Shown piece by piece: positions 22,002-32,324 of a DNA stretch of 64,000 nt. The stretch is taken from contig NC_088201.1 of assembly GCF_037126465.1 (NCBI RefSeq), positions 233,016,258 through 233,080,257 of the forward strand, written 5' to 3'. The notes under the pieces were generated by a model, which made no database searches, was not told the DNA's origin, and saw only the letters and a list, made by a program, of their open reading frames with translations. Position 1 is the first letter of the stretch. Every line of letters begins with the position of its first letter. Origin of the DNA: Ornithodoros turicata (lineage: Eukaryota > Arthropoda > Arachnida > Ixodida > Argasidae). Both the position numbers and the translations under genes were made by a program.

Positions 22002-23391
22002 GTAAGTATACACTGATCCCCACCTTTAATGCGAAGAAATGGTTAGAAAACGAGTTAATCTTCTTCTTGAAATCCGGAATGATGTGCTTGCTGTCTTGTC
22101 AGTTGCAGCCCGCTTCGCTGAATCGTTCATTCACCGGTGATTGGGCTTTGATCGATTGAGCTTCTATTTTGGCACAGGTGCCTGCAAATGGCTAAGCTAT
22201 AGCCTAAAGGGCAGTGCACCGGACAAAAGGTTCTTCGTTTTAGGGTTTTATGATTTTTCAAACTCGGTAGGGAAAAATCTGGTGCTATTTACGATCGAGA
22301 ATTTGGGAAGAAATCGTGCGCTATGATATCTGTTTGATATGTCAGCGGGGAATTTTCCGGTGAAACGAAAGGCATATGAAACAAGCCACTGGCTGTGACA
22401 CTGGGACGAGATACAAGGATCTTTATATTTCCGCTCGGAACTGGGGCAATATAATGACCGTGGTAATCAAACATTTGCCCGAGCTCCAAGCTCGTCTTTG
22501 ACTCCTGCAGGAGGGGATCATAAACGGAGGGCAAAGCGAAGGATCAGAAATAGGACTCTTTGCTGATATTATGATTCACTTCTCCGACGGTTTGCCGATG
22601 AGAGCATGTTGAAGGACAGCAACGATTTCGGGCAGATATCGCGTTTTACCCGAATTCTTGAAAATGTGTTCGGGGAAGGGGGGGGTGGAACTATCGTGAA
22701 AAATCGGGTTTAATCCGACAACGAAAAACCCTAACCATACAACATCAGAAATAAAAACAGTGGTTGTAGAACATTAGAAGAAAAATATAAGCAAGAGAAA
22801 AAATAAATTAATGCATTTCATGCAGTACCAATAGAACACTTGGCTACACTTATTATTGCAATGCCTAAAATTGGAGAAGATATCAATATAAAGGGAGTCA
22901 ATATCATTAAAGTACAATGGCATACGGGATGTTGTAATCATGGGATGTATTTGGTGGGGATAAAACAGGGAATGATGTCTATACTAGACAGTGACGAGCA
23001 ACGGAAGCACGCAGCAGACAGTAGACGTGGGATGTTAGACATACCATTGATGAATTTATAGAAAAATAAATTCATCGCGCGGAGAGAATCTAGATTTCAG
23101 TCTAGCCAAACACAAATGCTCCAACATAAGCCTATGGGAACAATACAACCTCCTACCAACAAACCTGTCATAGAAAATTCTAAGAAACCTCGTTTTGAAC
23201 ATTTTGAATCTCATTGGACTTCGCTAACGACAGATAATTTGAAACATTACGGGCAAATTCAACTCTAGTTCTCACAAGAGAACAGTCTAGTTTTAAGAAA
23301 CAGTGTGGGAAAATACTCCAAAAGACTCCATGACATAACGAAAGAAAGAGAGGACCCGGACTTAACCTAACGAACAAACATACTTTAAGCA

Positions 23392-23425
23392 GACGTTTCT
23401 CCTGTCATACGACGGGCATCATCAG
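23392..23425 (-). ncRNA. Hammerhead-like motif, minus arm of palindrome 1
   Basis: The minus strand reads CTGATGAT, then a stem (GCCCGTC, loop GTAT, GACAGG-), then AGAAACGTC. It is the inverted partner of 23490-23523 with one change at the base of the stem. Confidence 0.35.
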
Positions 23426-23489
23426 TGATACCAATACTGTCATCTCCTTAAATAGCGACTGGTTGGCGGCTCTCCCGCTCAGTCTTGCA

Positions 23490-23523
23490 CTGATGATGCC
23501 CGTCGTATGACAGGCGAAACGTC
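23490..23523 (+). ncRNA. Hammerhead-like motif, plus arm of palindrome 1
   Basis: The core CTGATGA (23490-23496) is followed by one extra T, a 7-bp stem with one mismatch (GCCCGTC/GACAGGC, loop GTAT), and GAAAC then GTC. GCA just before the core can pair with TGC just after GTC, giving helix I. In a canonical hammerhead the stem follows CUGANGA directly, so the extra base is a deviation. Penelope-like elements are known to carry minimal hammerheads of this kind. Confidence 0.4.
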
Positions 23524-23909
23524 TGCTAAAAGTTTGTTTGTTTGTTACGTTAAGTCGGAGTCCTCTCTTTCTTTCGAAACAATGTGGGTATAATAGAAGT
23601 GGCGTGTAACTCTTGCAATAACACCAAGTAATCGAAAACTACAACCAAACAATTGAAGGAATATGTGATACCTGAGTTAGAAGCAACTTATAAATGCTCA
23701 CTTTGTTCAATAACTCTAGTTACATATCGTGCAGGCATGTGATGTAATTTCTTAGAAGCAACGCAAGTGCAGTACTTAATTATCTTCGTGGTAATCCGTG
23801 GATTTCAGTAATATACTTGCATGTTACGTAATCGTAAAAATAAGTTTACTTGCGCAAGTAGTTTCGAATGCAGTTGAGGTAGCGTTTAAGATAAGTTTGC
23901 ATGCACATT

Positions 23910-24190
23910 GTGGAACAACTTCCCTTTAAAGGAGGTAAGAGCTCCTACTTGCAGTTGTTTAGCTACGGGGGTAATAGGCGTGATATTGTTCTTCTACGCT
24001 TCTTAATTCTATTTATACAAGTTCTTGTTCGATCCCCCTCGGTCGTAACGGGTGCAGCGTTAATACAAAAACTCTTTTTTTTTTCGGGTACGTGCGGCTA
24101 GATGTACCACCATCCAGACACCTCTATCCATTGTTACATCATTTGTAGAACTGTAGTACTCAATCAGACACCAACGCGGAGGTAGACATA
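23910..24190 (+). repeat. Dispersed repeat, copy 1
   Basis: About 280 bp (from CCTTTAAAGGAGGTAAGAGC to CAACGCGGAGGTA) recurs in inverted orientation at about 53842-54110, with shared blocks such as GATAGAGGTAC/GTACCNCC. The identity is unknown. Confidence 0.6.
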
Positions 24191-24739
24191 ACGTCGTCTG
24201 CTCTATAGGTCGGAGAGCAGTCTAGAAGCAGCGAGAAAAAGTGACGAACTTACGCAAGTTGGTCACATGGCGTAAAATCCTGGACAGAAAATGTGTGCCC
24301 GAGCAATATACTTCAGCGCGTCATTCCTTTGTCGGGCATTGTTTTCTAGGATGCGTCGCATTTCATTTTCTGCTTGGGCGAACAAAAAAACAGGAGTAAC
24401 TGATGAAGAACGTTTTACAGTCTATTTGCTGAAGACATCCCATGAAAGCGTCTACGTCGTTCTAATCTCATGCTGTAGTTTTTCCAATGGAGCTTTTACA
24501 CGGTCAGTGGCAAACCAAATATGAATATATTTCTGTTGCTTCTGCACGCTGTAATTGTGCGACTGCTGCGGCAAGGACAGTGCTCTTTTAGGCTTACTGG
24601 CCGCTGCACACAGAGCATATTGAGTCATCGTGAAACCGGACATTGGTTTTGGACACGCGTCATTCGAAACAATAGGGCACTTCCAGGCCGGGAGTACCAC
24701 TTGTTCAACCGCTGGCGATCATAACATCCAGGGCGGAAA

Positions 24740-24906
24740 ACATCTGTTCGCCCTCTGTTCGTGTGAAAAATCGCGATCGTTGTCAGATAAGCGAGCTGTC
24801 ATATTAACAGGGAGGGTTTGCGAGGGGGAGGGAAGAGTTTCCGAGCAAAATGGTCGTAAAGGGAGGATGTCAGATTAACGAGTATCGTATAAACGAGGTT
24901 CGACTG
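24740..24906 (-). mobile_element. Pogo/Tigger-like terminus
   Basis: On the minus strand the end reads CAGTCGAACCTCGTTTATAC, similar to pogo-group ends, and AT-rich CTCGTTAATCTGACA motifs follow. The other end was not found. Confidence 0.35.
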
Positions 24907-25196
24907 CATTTTCAAAATAAGTTCTTCCGCATATGGAACAACGTTGCTAGAAGGTAAATCCTGTGTTCCCTTGAGGCTCACGAATGGCTCCTCAAGTAGG
25001 GCAGTGCTCCATTCCTTCGCTCACTGGGGTTGGAGGCAGGGGTGTTGAGTAGAGGATCATTTAAGAATACGGTCTTAACACTAACTTGAAACTCGATCGA
25101 TATTTAGGTGCGTTTTATACAGTCTCTCGTAACTTCTATCGAAAATAACAAAGACGGTTAAGAGCATCAGCTGTTTACTATATACATTAAAAACAA

Positions 25197-25227
25197 GACT
25201 TTCGTGCAGTAGGCTGCACTTCTTCAG
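25197..25227 (-). ncRNA. Hammerhead-like motif, minus arm of palindrome 2
   Basis: The reverse complement is identical to 25441-25471: CTGAAGA, extra A, stem GTGCAG-CCTA-CTGCAC, then GAAAGTC. Confidence 0.35.
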
Positions 25228-25440
25228 GTTTGAGGACCTGTTACTTATGGTGAAGCATATATCAAAAACCAGTCACATGGTACAAGAGAAAAGGGTAAGG
25301 GTGAAGAGAAAAACAAACGCGATACAAATATCAACGATACAAATATCGCGTTTGTATTTCTCTTCACCCTTACCCTTTTCTCTTGTACCATGTGACTGGT
25401 TTTTGATATATGCTTCACCACTTGTAACAGGTCCTCAAAC

Positions 25441-25471
25441 CTGAAGAAGTGCAGCCTACTGCACGAAAGTC
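25441..25471 (+). ncRNA. Hammerhead-like motif, plus arm of palindrome 2
   Basis: CTGAAGA is followed by one extra A, a perfect 6-bp stem (GTGCAG/CTGCAC) with a CCTA loop, and GAAAGTC. The layout is that of 23490-23523 and 49837-49867 although the stem sequence differs, so the structure is conserved over the sequence. Confidence 0.4.
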
Positions 25472-26419
25472 TTGTTTTTAATGTATATAGTAAAGAGCTG
25501 ATGCTCTTAACCGTCTTTGTTATTTTTGATTCTGCATCGGCGCCGGAAACTTGCACATTGTTTTTCTTCACGTTCTACGATGACAACTTCTATCGACCAA
25601 GATAACGTGTTTCTCAGTACCTTATTGTCCTTGACTGAAAACATGCAGGTAAGAAATGAAGGAGGGGGCTATAAACACGGATGCCAGTAGGACTCCTCTG
25701 GCGGTCGCTCCTGGCAATACCACGCCCATCTAGTTCCCTGGTCACGTGATCCCCACTTGTTTCGGTTATGTCGGTCTGCGCTGAGGCTTCGAAGTTTAGC
25801 ATACCCCATCTTGAGCAAACCTGTGACCGTCAAGGAGACCATTCGCATAACACTTTGAAGGGTACGGGGTACTTCAACATTTGCCGCGCAATAAATCACA
25901 GCGAAAGTTCAGCAGAACAGAAGAGAAGCCTGACAATGTCACGATGACGTACGTACGTCTTCTAACAGTTTAGCCATCCATTGCTTCAGCAGTGAGATGA
26001 TCTATTTTGTGTTTTGAACGAGTATGATAACTTCAAGCTCCAAACAGGTTATGAAAGCGGAAGTAGGTTATTCGACCGCTACTCGTCTCCGTATTCAGGT
26101 AAGATACGTCACGGGCGTGGAGGACGCCATGTTTGATGACGTGTTGCTGTCACGTGTATGGGTGACGTGTGGGGGAAACTAACCACAATGCCATGCGCCG
26201 GTCAGCACGCCCGCTTGCATTGGGAGAGGCTCTGAGGGTATATCCTTAGTTTCATTCTTCCACGGCTGAAAATATGTTCATAATATTAATTAATTATAAT
26301 TAATTAATATATCGGTTAATTAATATATACGGTTCCGGCAATAACTAATTAATATTTTTACAACACATGTTCACGCTTGCCGTACAATGCACCTCACATA
26401 TCATCCTTCGTCGTAACAG

Positions 26420-27301
26420 GTTTTCACCCTGGCAGCCCTTGTGGCTTGCGTCAGCGCCGGTGGTTACGGCGGTGGCCTGGGCTATGGAGGAGGAGGTCAT
26501 GGTGCCGTCGGTTTCGGAGGAGGTTACGGACATGGACAGGTCGGGCAAGGACACGTCGGGCCAGCCCAAGTTCATCGTGGTCGCGTTGCTGTTGGACACC
26601 CGGTCAAGAAGCCCATCGTCACCCTGGCCGTCGTCAAGCAGCCAGTCGTAAAGCAACACTTCGTGACTAAGAAAGTCGTCAACTACGTCAGGGCTCCAGT
26701 CACTACTGTCACGCACCGCGTAGAGCCAGTCGTAGACTATCACAACGCCGGCGGCGTCGGCGCCGGCGCTGGTCTCGCTACTGGGGCTGCGTTAGGCACC
26801 GAAGCCGCTCTGCGCGCTGGTTCTGCTGGTTCTGGTGGATTTGGCCTCGGAGGAGGGTTTGCCGGTGCCGGGACCGGAGGCTTCGGCTTGGGTGGTGGCT
26901 TTGGAGGATATGGCTCGGGTGGATTCGGCGGCTATGGTCTTACTGGTGGACATGCCCTTGCTGGGGGCGACGGTGGTTACAGTGTAGGTGGTGGATACGG
27001 TGGTCTTGATGGGGGATATGGTGGAGACGGTGTAAAGGGTGTTTACGGTGGTGTTGGTGGAGGCTATGGTCGACACGGCCTTGGTGGTGGACATGGGGGT
27101 TACGGTGGTCTTGCTGGAGGCTATGGTGGACACGGTCTTGGTGGTGGACAGGGGGGTTACGATGGTCTTGCTGGAGGCTCTGGTGGACACGGTCTTGGTG
27201 GTGGACATGGGAGTTACGGTGGTCTTGCTGGAGGCTCTGGTGGACACGGCCTTGGTGGTGGACATGGGGGTTACGGCCTTGGCCATGGAAAGTCGTGGTA
27301 A
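26420..27301 (+). CDS. Glycine-rich secreted (cuticle-like) protein, exon 2
   Basis: This exon starts after a CAG acceptor (26419) and gives 293 residues; with exon 1 the protein has 297. Order of parts: rest of the signal peptide (VFTLAALVACVSA), a Gly/Tyr stretch (about residues 18-45), a Val/Lys/His-rich linker (VKKPIVTLAVVKQPVVKQHF and on to HRVEPVVDYHNAGG, about 60-115), an Ala/Gly part, then a long GGYGG/GGHG-rich tail. No chitin-binding Rebers-Riddiford motif and no cysteine pairs were seen after the signal peptide. Such proteins in ticks belong to cuticle or to attachment cement; the sequence does not decide between them. Strong third-codon variation (GGT/GGA/GGC) shows it is truly coding. 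Confidence 0.85.
   Translation, partial: VFTLAALVACVSAGGYGGGLGYGGGGHGAVGFGGGYGHGQVGQGHVGPAQVHRGRVAVGHPVKKPIVTLAVVKQPVVKQHFVTKKVVNYVRAPVTTVTHRVEPVVDYHNAGGVGAGAGLATGAALGTEAALRAGSAGSGGFGLGGGFAGAGTGGFGLGGGFGGYGSGGFGGYGLTGGHALAGGDGGYSVGGGYGGLDGGYGGDGVKGVYGGVGGGYGRHGLGGGHGGYGGLAGGYGGHGLGGGQGGYDGLAGGSGGHGLGGGHGSYGGLAGGSGGHGLGGGHGGYGLGHGKSW
27044..27290 (+). repeat. 57-bp coding tandem repeat in the glycine-rich gene
   Basis: Units of 57 bp (starts at about 27101, 27158 and 27215, with partial units at both sides) encode the 19-residue block YGGLAGGYGGHGLGGGHGG, with Y/S and H/Q variants. The in-frame period shows growth by unequal exchange or slippage without loss of frame. Confidence 0.85.
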
Positions 27302-27474
27302 TTCTTTGCATCTTGCGAATAGCTTGTGGTCAGTTTAAGCAATCGTTTCTTTGGGTGTGGATGTGTATTTCAGCGACGGACATCAGTTACGGACTTTTAT
27401 CATCAACATGCTTATAATCATTGCCTACATGACTGTGTGATCCGTGCAAACTGTCAGCGCAATATGCGTGCGAG

Positions 27475-27480
27475 AATAAA
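27475..27480 (+). terminator. Poly(A) signal of the glycine-rich gene
   Basis: AATAAA lies about 175 bases after the stop codon, the only good signal in the 3' region. Confidence 0.7.
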
Positions 27481-27501
27481 AGCAAGGAGACGATCTTCAT
27501 T

Positions 27502-28225
27502 TTTTGTTTGTAATTTTACTCTATGAAACAATCGTTGGGTCATTTCTTCAATTTTGGGTCAAAACGTTCCTGCGAGTGCGCGTGAAGACTACAGTTCATA
27601 AGATAGTTTACGTCCGTAAGAACAAATTGTATGCACATCGTAATTCTTCAGAAAAGCTGTCATGGTTCAAAGGTTGAGGAACTGACAAGAAGCTGCATAC
27701 ACGGACAGTCGCTTGCAATGCATTCCAAAGGGAAAGCGTGTATGTCCTCACCACATCCATTCAGCGGGCCAATGGAAAAAGTGTTTCTACTGATCAAGGT
27801 GCAACCAAAACATTCAAAGCTCCTGGATAAATTGATAGATGCAATGCAGACACAAAACATTATGCTTTTTATTTCCGTTACCTCCCTTCAAGTCATCGGC
27901 TTACATGGGATTAGTAGAAGCCGTCGCCATACGCAAAGAAAAATAAATTGTATTGCACAATAGATGTGATTCAAAATCAGCTGAAGAAGTTGGGCAGCTT
28001 GCAAGCAGAAGATATTTCACCCTAACGAGAATATCTCAACTTGACTGAGCTGAGTCTGAGACCGTGTATGTGTTGTCTGTTATCGTCCCTACACCGTCTC
28101 GGGTTTTCGAGTCATCACCACCAGCTCGCTTGCTACCTAACTTTCATTTCGTAATCACCCTGCCTGTTTCTTCAGTACAATATAAGGGCGAAAAAAACGC
28201 AGAATTTCCCACCGAAGCCGGTAGA
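27502..28225. other. No supported gene
   Basis: A 110-codon plus frame (27631-27963) ends just after an AATAAA-like sequence but matches no family I recognise. Confidence 0.4.
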
Positions 28226-28237
28226 ACTACAATACTT

Positions 28238-28345
28238 GTACCATTTCGGGCCAATCCACGCGGCCTTCTGCTGCGCTGGTACAAGCGGCGGCGTCCCTTT
28301 CTTTTGATCCTCTCTCCCACGTCTGCATTAAAAAAAAAAAAAAAA
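28238..28345 (+). mobile_element. Short 5'-truncated retroposed fragment with A-tail
   Basis: About 92 bp followed by an A-run (28329-28345) is flanked by near-identical direct repeats (ACTACAATACTT at 28226-28237, ACTACAATTCCTT from 28346). This is the footprint of LINE-driven retroposition. The source sequence was not recognised. Confidence 0.55.
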
Positions 28346-28590
28346 ACTACAATTCCTTACTCAATCTGGTAGAACGACAGTTTCTGCTCTGTAGTTTCTT
28401 TCTACTGTGCTTTTATGCCCAAAAGGTAAAATTGGTTTGAATATAAATGTGGCTGCAATACAGCTCTACTGAGTTGGGTAGTCAATTCTACCTTTTTTGT
28501 TTCTCCTAGAGCGTACGGTCTCGGTTGTTCTTAATCGACTCCAGCTACCTTATCTGAAATTGTGTAGCGTAGGGTACATGCATATATAAA

Positions 28591-28875
28591 CCAGCTCCCA
28601 TGCCGTAGTGGTTAGGATGATCGCTTTCCACGCCGAGACTGGGAGGTGACACGGGTTCGAATCCTGTCACCGGCTGTGCTATCTCAGGTTTTCCTTGAGG
28701 TTTTCCGAAGACTTTCCACACGAATGTCGGCGCAGTTCCCCTTGAAGTCGTTCCAGGACGCATACTAACCCTCCCTGTCTCCCACTCCTTCCTGCTGTCC
28801 TCTCTCCATCTGTCCACGTCTGTACGCAGCTCATAGCCACAGTTGCTTCGCGGCGCTTACGCGGAATTAAAAAAA
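28591..28875 (+). mobile_element. tRNA-derived SINE (Ruka-like)
   Basis: The 5' part is tRNA-like, with an A box (TAGTGGTTAGGAT) and B box (GGTTCGAATCC) for RNA polymerase III. A unique body (GCTTCGCGGCGCTTACGCGG near the end) and a short A-tail follow. Direct repeats of 15 bp with one mismatch flank it (ACATGCATATATAAA at 28576-28590, ACATGCACATATAAA at 28876-28890). The body resembles the Ruka SINE described in ixodid ticks, as I remember it. The intact boxes and near-perfect flanks suggest a fairly young copy. Confidence 0.85.
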
Positions 28876-28890
28876 ACATGCACATATAAA

Positions 28891-29720
28891 GTTAATATCA
28901 TCATAGTTGCTCGGTGAAAGGTGTTGTGCCCGTTTTCATCTAAACAAAGCACTTACAGAGCAAAGCAACAAAATTCGAGCAAGCTATAATGTTGGCTAGT
29001 TGTTAACATTTCCCAGCGTGTGAGGAGTTATGAAGAAGTATCGTCCCGTCTGTTTGTGTTGGCGGCTTGTGTTGGCCGCTTGTTCAGAATTCCCGGGACG
29101 CAGGGATGAACTACATGGTGTATAGGGCCGATTGGTCAAAACTTGACATGATGGAACGCTTGTGTGCATTCTTTCATGTGAAGACTCGAGAGAGTTACCG
29201 TAATATTACGGTAGCAAAGAAAATTACGGTGTGTGAAATACAGGGTTCGCCAAGATAAAAGGTATCTTCGATTTGGCCTGCACCTCCGGCACTAGTTCAG
29301 GGGAGTGCCGATGTGGTGCAAGCGCGTGCACCGCCGTGCTAGTGTAGGTTCAGCACAGGCGCTTCCAAAACGAACAAGCCAGTACGCGTGTAGTGTAGTG
29401 GTCTGCTGCCAGCTCCGCGGTCGTGTTCTTTACGCTTGTCTTTCCTTTCGTGTATACTGTTTGTGAGAGTTGTACTCGATTCGCTTTACTAGTCATTGGT
29501 ATAAGTGTTTGTTATGGCTCTGTACCTGTAAGCAGAATTGGATTCCGACAGCAGCAACGAGTTTCATTCTAATTACTTGCGCCGAAGGGAAGGAAGATCG
29601 CAGTCGTGTTCCCAGCCATCACGGGAACATCGTAGAAAGATACTACGAATAAGAGTCTTGTCTTTAATACTCAGTCCTTCTCTGGATATTTTCATGAAAA
29701 AAGAAAGAAAAACATGTGCA
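28891..29720. other. Left flank of the tRNA array
   Basis: No gene was seen. Sequence similar to the array unit starts at about 29722. Confidence 0.45.
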
Positions 29721-30044
29721 ACAAGTGAAGTCATGCTCTTCTTCGGCTGGTTGCACAGGTGTAATAAACATACACGATCTTTGTTAATACACGCGCGTTT
29801 TCGAAAACAAATTACTTCGAAAGGATAGCAGGGAAGAGCCCCACAAGAGGATTCTGACACATTGCCGTTGGTAGGACACGGTTTTTTAACTTGTAGGCAA
29901 ACCACTCGTTGAGCACGAGGAGCACCAGAATTCGTTCCTGCAACTCTTTTACACCCGTTGGCATATCTCAATGTGTAGGTTCCCTGATGGATGAAAACAC
30001 GCAGCAGCTTTGTTTCCTCCAACTCATGTAAGTCCTGGACATGG

Positions 30045-30117
30045 GTCCCTGTGGCGCAGAGGATAGCGCGTTGGACTTCTAATCCAGAGGTCGCGGGTTC
30101 GATCCCCGCCAGGGATG
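30045..30117 (+). tRNA. tRNA-Arg(UCU), array copy 1
   Basis: The 73-nt gene folds as a full cloverleaf: acceptor GTCCCTG/CAGGGAT with discriminator G, D stem GCGC/GCGC, anticodon stem TTGGA/TCCAG, loop CTTCTAA with anticodon TCT, variable AGGTC, T arm GCGGG-TTCGATC-CCCGC. It reads AGA codons. The G1-U72 pair is also seen in other animal tRNA-Arg(UCU). Internal promoters are the A box TGGCGCAGAGG and B box GGTTCGATCC. There is no intron, unlike many vertebrate tRNA-Arg(UCU) genes. A TTTT terminator follows within 10 nt. Confidence 0.95.
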
Positions 30118-30486
30118 TAATTTTATGAGAATCTCAGATGTAGAGTGGAAAATCACAGTAGAACAAGTGAAGCCTTGTTCTTCTTCAGCTGGTTGCACAG
30201 TGTATTAAACATACACGATCTTTGTTCATAGACGGGCGTTCTTGAACAGAAAGTACTTCGAAAGGATAGCAGGGAAGAGCCCGACAAGAGGATTGTGACA
30301 CATTGCCGTTGGTAGGACACGGTTTTCTAACTTGTAGGCAAAGCACTCGTTGAGCACGAGGAGCACCAGTCTTTTGTTCCTGCAACTCTTTTACTCCCGG
30401 TGGCATATCTCAATGCGTAGGTTCCTTGATGGATGAAAACACGCAGCAGCTTTCTTTCCTCCAACTCATGTAAGTACTGGACATGG

Positions 30487-30559
30487 GTCCCTGTGGCGCA
30501 GAGGATAGCGCGTTGGACTTCTAATCCAGAGGTCGCGGGTTCGATCCCCGCCAGGGATG
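30487..30559 (+). tRNA. tRNA-Arg(UCU), array copy 2
   Basis: Identical to copy 1. The unit from here to copy 3 is almost identical to the one before (442-bp period). Confidence 0.95.
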
Positions 30560-30928
30560 TAATTTTATGAGAATCTCAGATGTAGAGTGGAAAATCACAG
30601 TAGAACAAGTGAAGCCTTGTTCTTCTTCAGCTGGTTGCACAGTGTATTAAACATACACGATCTTTGTTCATAGACGGGCGTTCTTGAACAGAAAGTACTT
30701 CGAAAGGATAGCAGGGAAGAGCCCGACAAGAGGATTGTGACACATTGCCGTTGGTAGGACACGGTTTTCTAACTTGTAGGCAAAGCACTCGTTGAGCACG
30801 AGGAGCACCAGTCTTTTGTTCCTGCAACTCTTTTACTCCCGGTGGCATATCTCAATGCGTAGGTTCCTTGATGGATGAAAACACGCAGCAGCTTTCTTTC
30901 CTCCAACTCATGTAAGTACTGGACATGG

Positions 30929-31001
30929 GTCCCTGTGGCGCAGAGGATAGCGCGTTGGACTTCTAATCCAGAGGTCGCGGGTTCGATCCCCGCCAGGGAT
31001 G
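30929..31001 (+). tRNA. tRNA-Arg(UCU), array copy 3
   Basis: Consensus gene; from this copy on the base after the gene is C (GCAATTTT) instead of T. Confidence 0.95.
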
Positions 31002-31370
31002 CAATTTTATGAGAATCTCAGGTGTAGAGTGGAAAATGACAGTAGAACAATTGAAGTCATGCTCTTCTTCGGCTGGTTGCACGGTGTAATAAACATACAC
31101 GATCATTGTTAATACACGCGCGTTTTCGAAAACAAATTACTGTGAAAGGATAGCAGGGAAGAGCCCCACGAGGGGATTCTGACACATTGCCGTTGGTAGG
31201 ACACGGTTTTTTAACTTGTAGGCAAAGCACTCGTTGAGCACGAGGAGCACCAGTCTTTTGTTCCTGCAACTCTTTTACTCCCGGTGGCATATCTCAATGC
31301 GTAGGTTCCTTGATGGATGAAAACACGCAGCAGCTTTCTTTCCTCCAACTCATGTAAGTACTGGACATGG

Positions 31371-31443
31371 GTCCCTGTGGCGCAGAGGATAGCGCGTTGG
31401 ACTTCTAATCCAGAGGTCGCGGGTTCGATCCCCGCCAGGGATG
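31371..31443 (+). tRNA. tRNA-Arg(UCU), array copy 4
   Basis: Consensus gene, in the most uniform block of the array (copies 3-7). Confidence 0.95.
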
Positions 31444-31809
31444 CAATTTTATGAGAATCTCAGGTGTAGAGTGGAAAATGACAGTAGAACAATTGAAGTC
31501 ATGCTCTTCGGCTGGTTGCACGGTGTAATAAACATACACGATCATTGTTAATACACGCGCGTTTTCGAAAACAAATTACTGTGAAAGGATAGCAGGGAAG
31601 AGCCCCACGAGGGGATTCTGACACATTGCCGTTGGTAGGACACGGTTTTTTAACTTGTAGGCAAAGCACTCGTTGAGCACGAGGAGCACCAGTCTTTTGT
31701 TCCTGCAACTCTTTTACTCCCGGTGGCATATCTCAATGCGTAGGTTCCTTGATGGATGAAAACACGCAGCAGCTTTCTTTCCTCCAACTCATGTAAGTAC
31801 TGGACATGG

Positions 31810-31882
31810 GTCCCTGTGGCGCAGAGGATAGCGCGTTGGACTTCTAATCCAGAGGTCGCGGGTTCGATCCCCGCCAGGGATG
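31810..31882 (+). tRNA. tRNA-Arg(UCU), array copy 5
   Basis: Consensus gene; the preceding spacer lacks 3 bp (one TTC of CTTCTTC), giving a 439-bp period. Confidence 0.95.
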
Positions 31883-32251
31883 CAATTTTATGAGAATCTC
31901 AGGTGTAGAGTGGAAAATGACAGTAGAACAATTGAAGTCATGCTCTTCTTCGGCTGGTTGCACGGTGTAATAAACATACACGATCATTGTTAATACACGC
32001 GCGTTTTCGAAAACAAATTACTGTGAAAGGATAGCAGGGAAGAGCCCCACGAGGGGATTCTGACACATTGCCGTTGGTAGGACACGGTTTTTTAACTTGT
32101 AGGCAAAGCACTCGTTGAGCACGAGGAGCACCAGTCTTTTGTTCCTGCAACTCTTTTACTCCCGGTGGCATATCTCAATGCGTAGGTTCCTTGATGGATG
32201 AAAACACGCAACAGCTTTCTTTCCTCCAACTCATGTAAGTACTGGACATGG

Positions 32252-32324
32252 GTCCCTGTGGCGCAGAGGATAGCGCGTTGGACTTCTAATCCAGAGGTCG
32301 CGGGTTCTATCCCCGCCAGGGATG
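32252..32324 (+). tRNA. tRNA-Arg(UCU), array copy 6, B-box variant
   Basis: The T loop reads TTCTATC instead of TTCGATC, changing purine 57 and the B box (GGTTCTATCC). Position 57 is a purine in nearly all tRNAs, so this copy is probably weak or silent. Confidence 0.8.

Larger units (their letters stand above)
23310..23575. mobile_element. Penelope-like palindrome 1
   Basis: Two arms of about 100 bp are inverted copies around a centre near 23450. Each arm holds a CTGATGA...GAAAC or close motif (23490-23523 on plus, 23392-23425 on minus). Imperfect 13-bp direct repeats flank it (GAAACAGTGTGGG at 23297-23309, GAAACAATGTGGG at 23576-23588). No coding sequence is left. Head-to-head terminal repeats are known from Penelope-like elements. 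Confidence 0.6.
25143..25584. mobile_element. Penelope-like palindrome 2
   Basis: Almost perfect inverted arms (about 25143-25333 and 25340-25532) meet at a centre near 25336. Both sides carry the 12-bp direct repeat AACTTCTATCGA (25131-25142 and 25585-25596), a target duplication. Each arm has a CTGAAGAA-stem-GAAAGTC motif. About 50 bp on the right side are not in the left arm. Non-coding. Confidence 0.7.
22002..26419 (+). other. 4.4-kb intron of the glycine-rich gene
   Basis: The donor is GTAAGTATAC at 22002 and the acceptor is a CGTAACAG end at 26419. The intron carries two Penelope-like palindromes, a dispersed repeat, a pogo-like terminus and a TTAATTAA-rich stretch at 26280-26350. No other gene was seen in it. 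Confidence 0.6.

Noticed and set aside
26088..26110. CAG|GTAAGA donor as the end of exon 1 of the glycine-rich gene
   Set aside because: The joined start would be MKAEVGYSTATRLRIQ, which gives no clean signal peptide; the MKAS exon with TATA box fits much better.
26792..27286. 164-codon minus frame rich in Thr and Ser opposite the glycine-rich gene
   Set aside because: It is the antisense shadow of the GGT/GGC-rich repeat; the plus frame has the signal peptide and splice signals.
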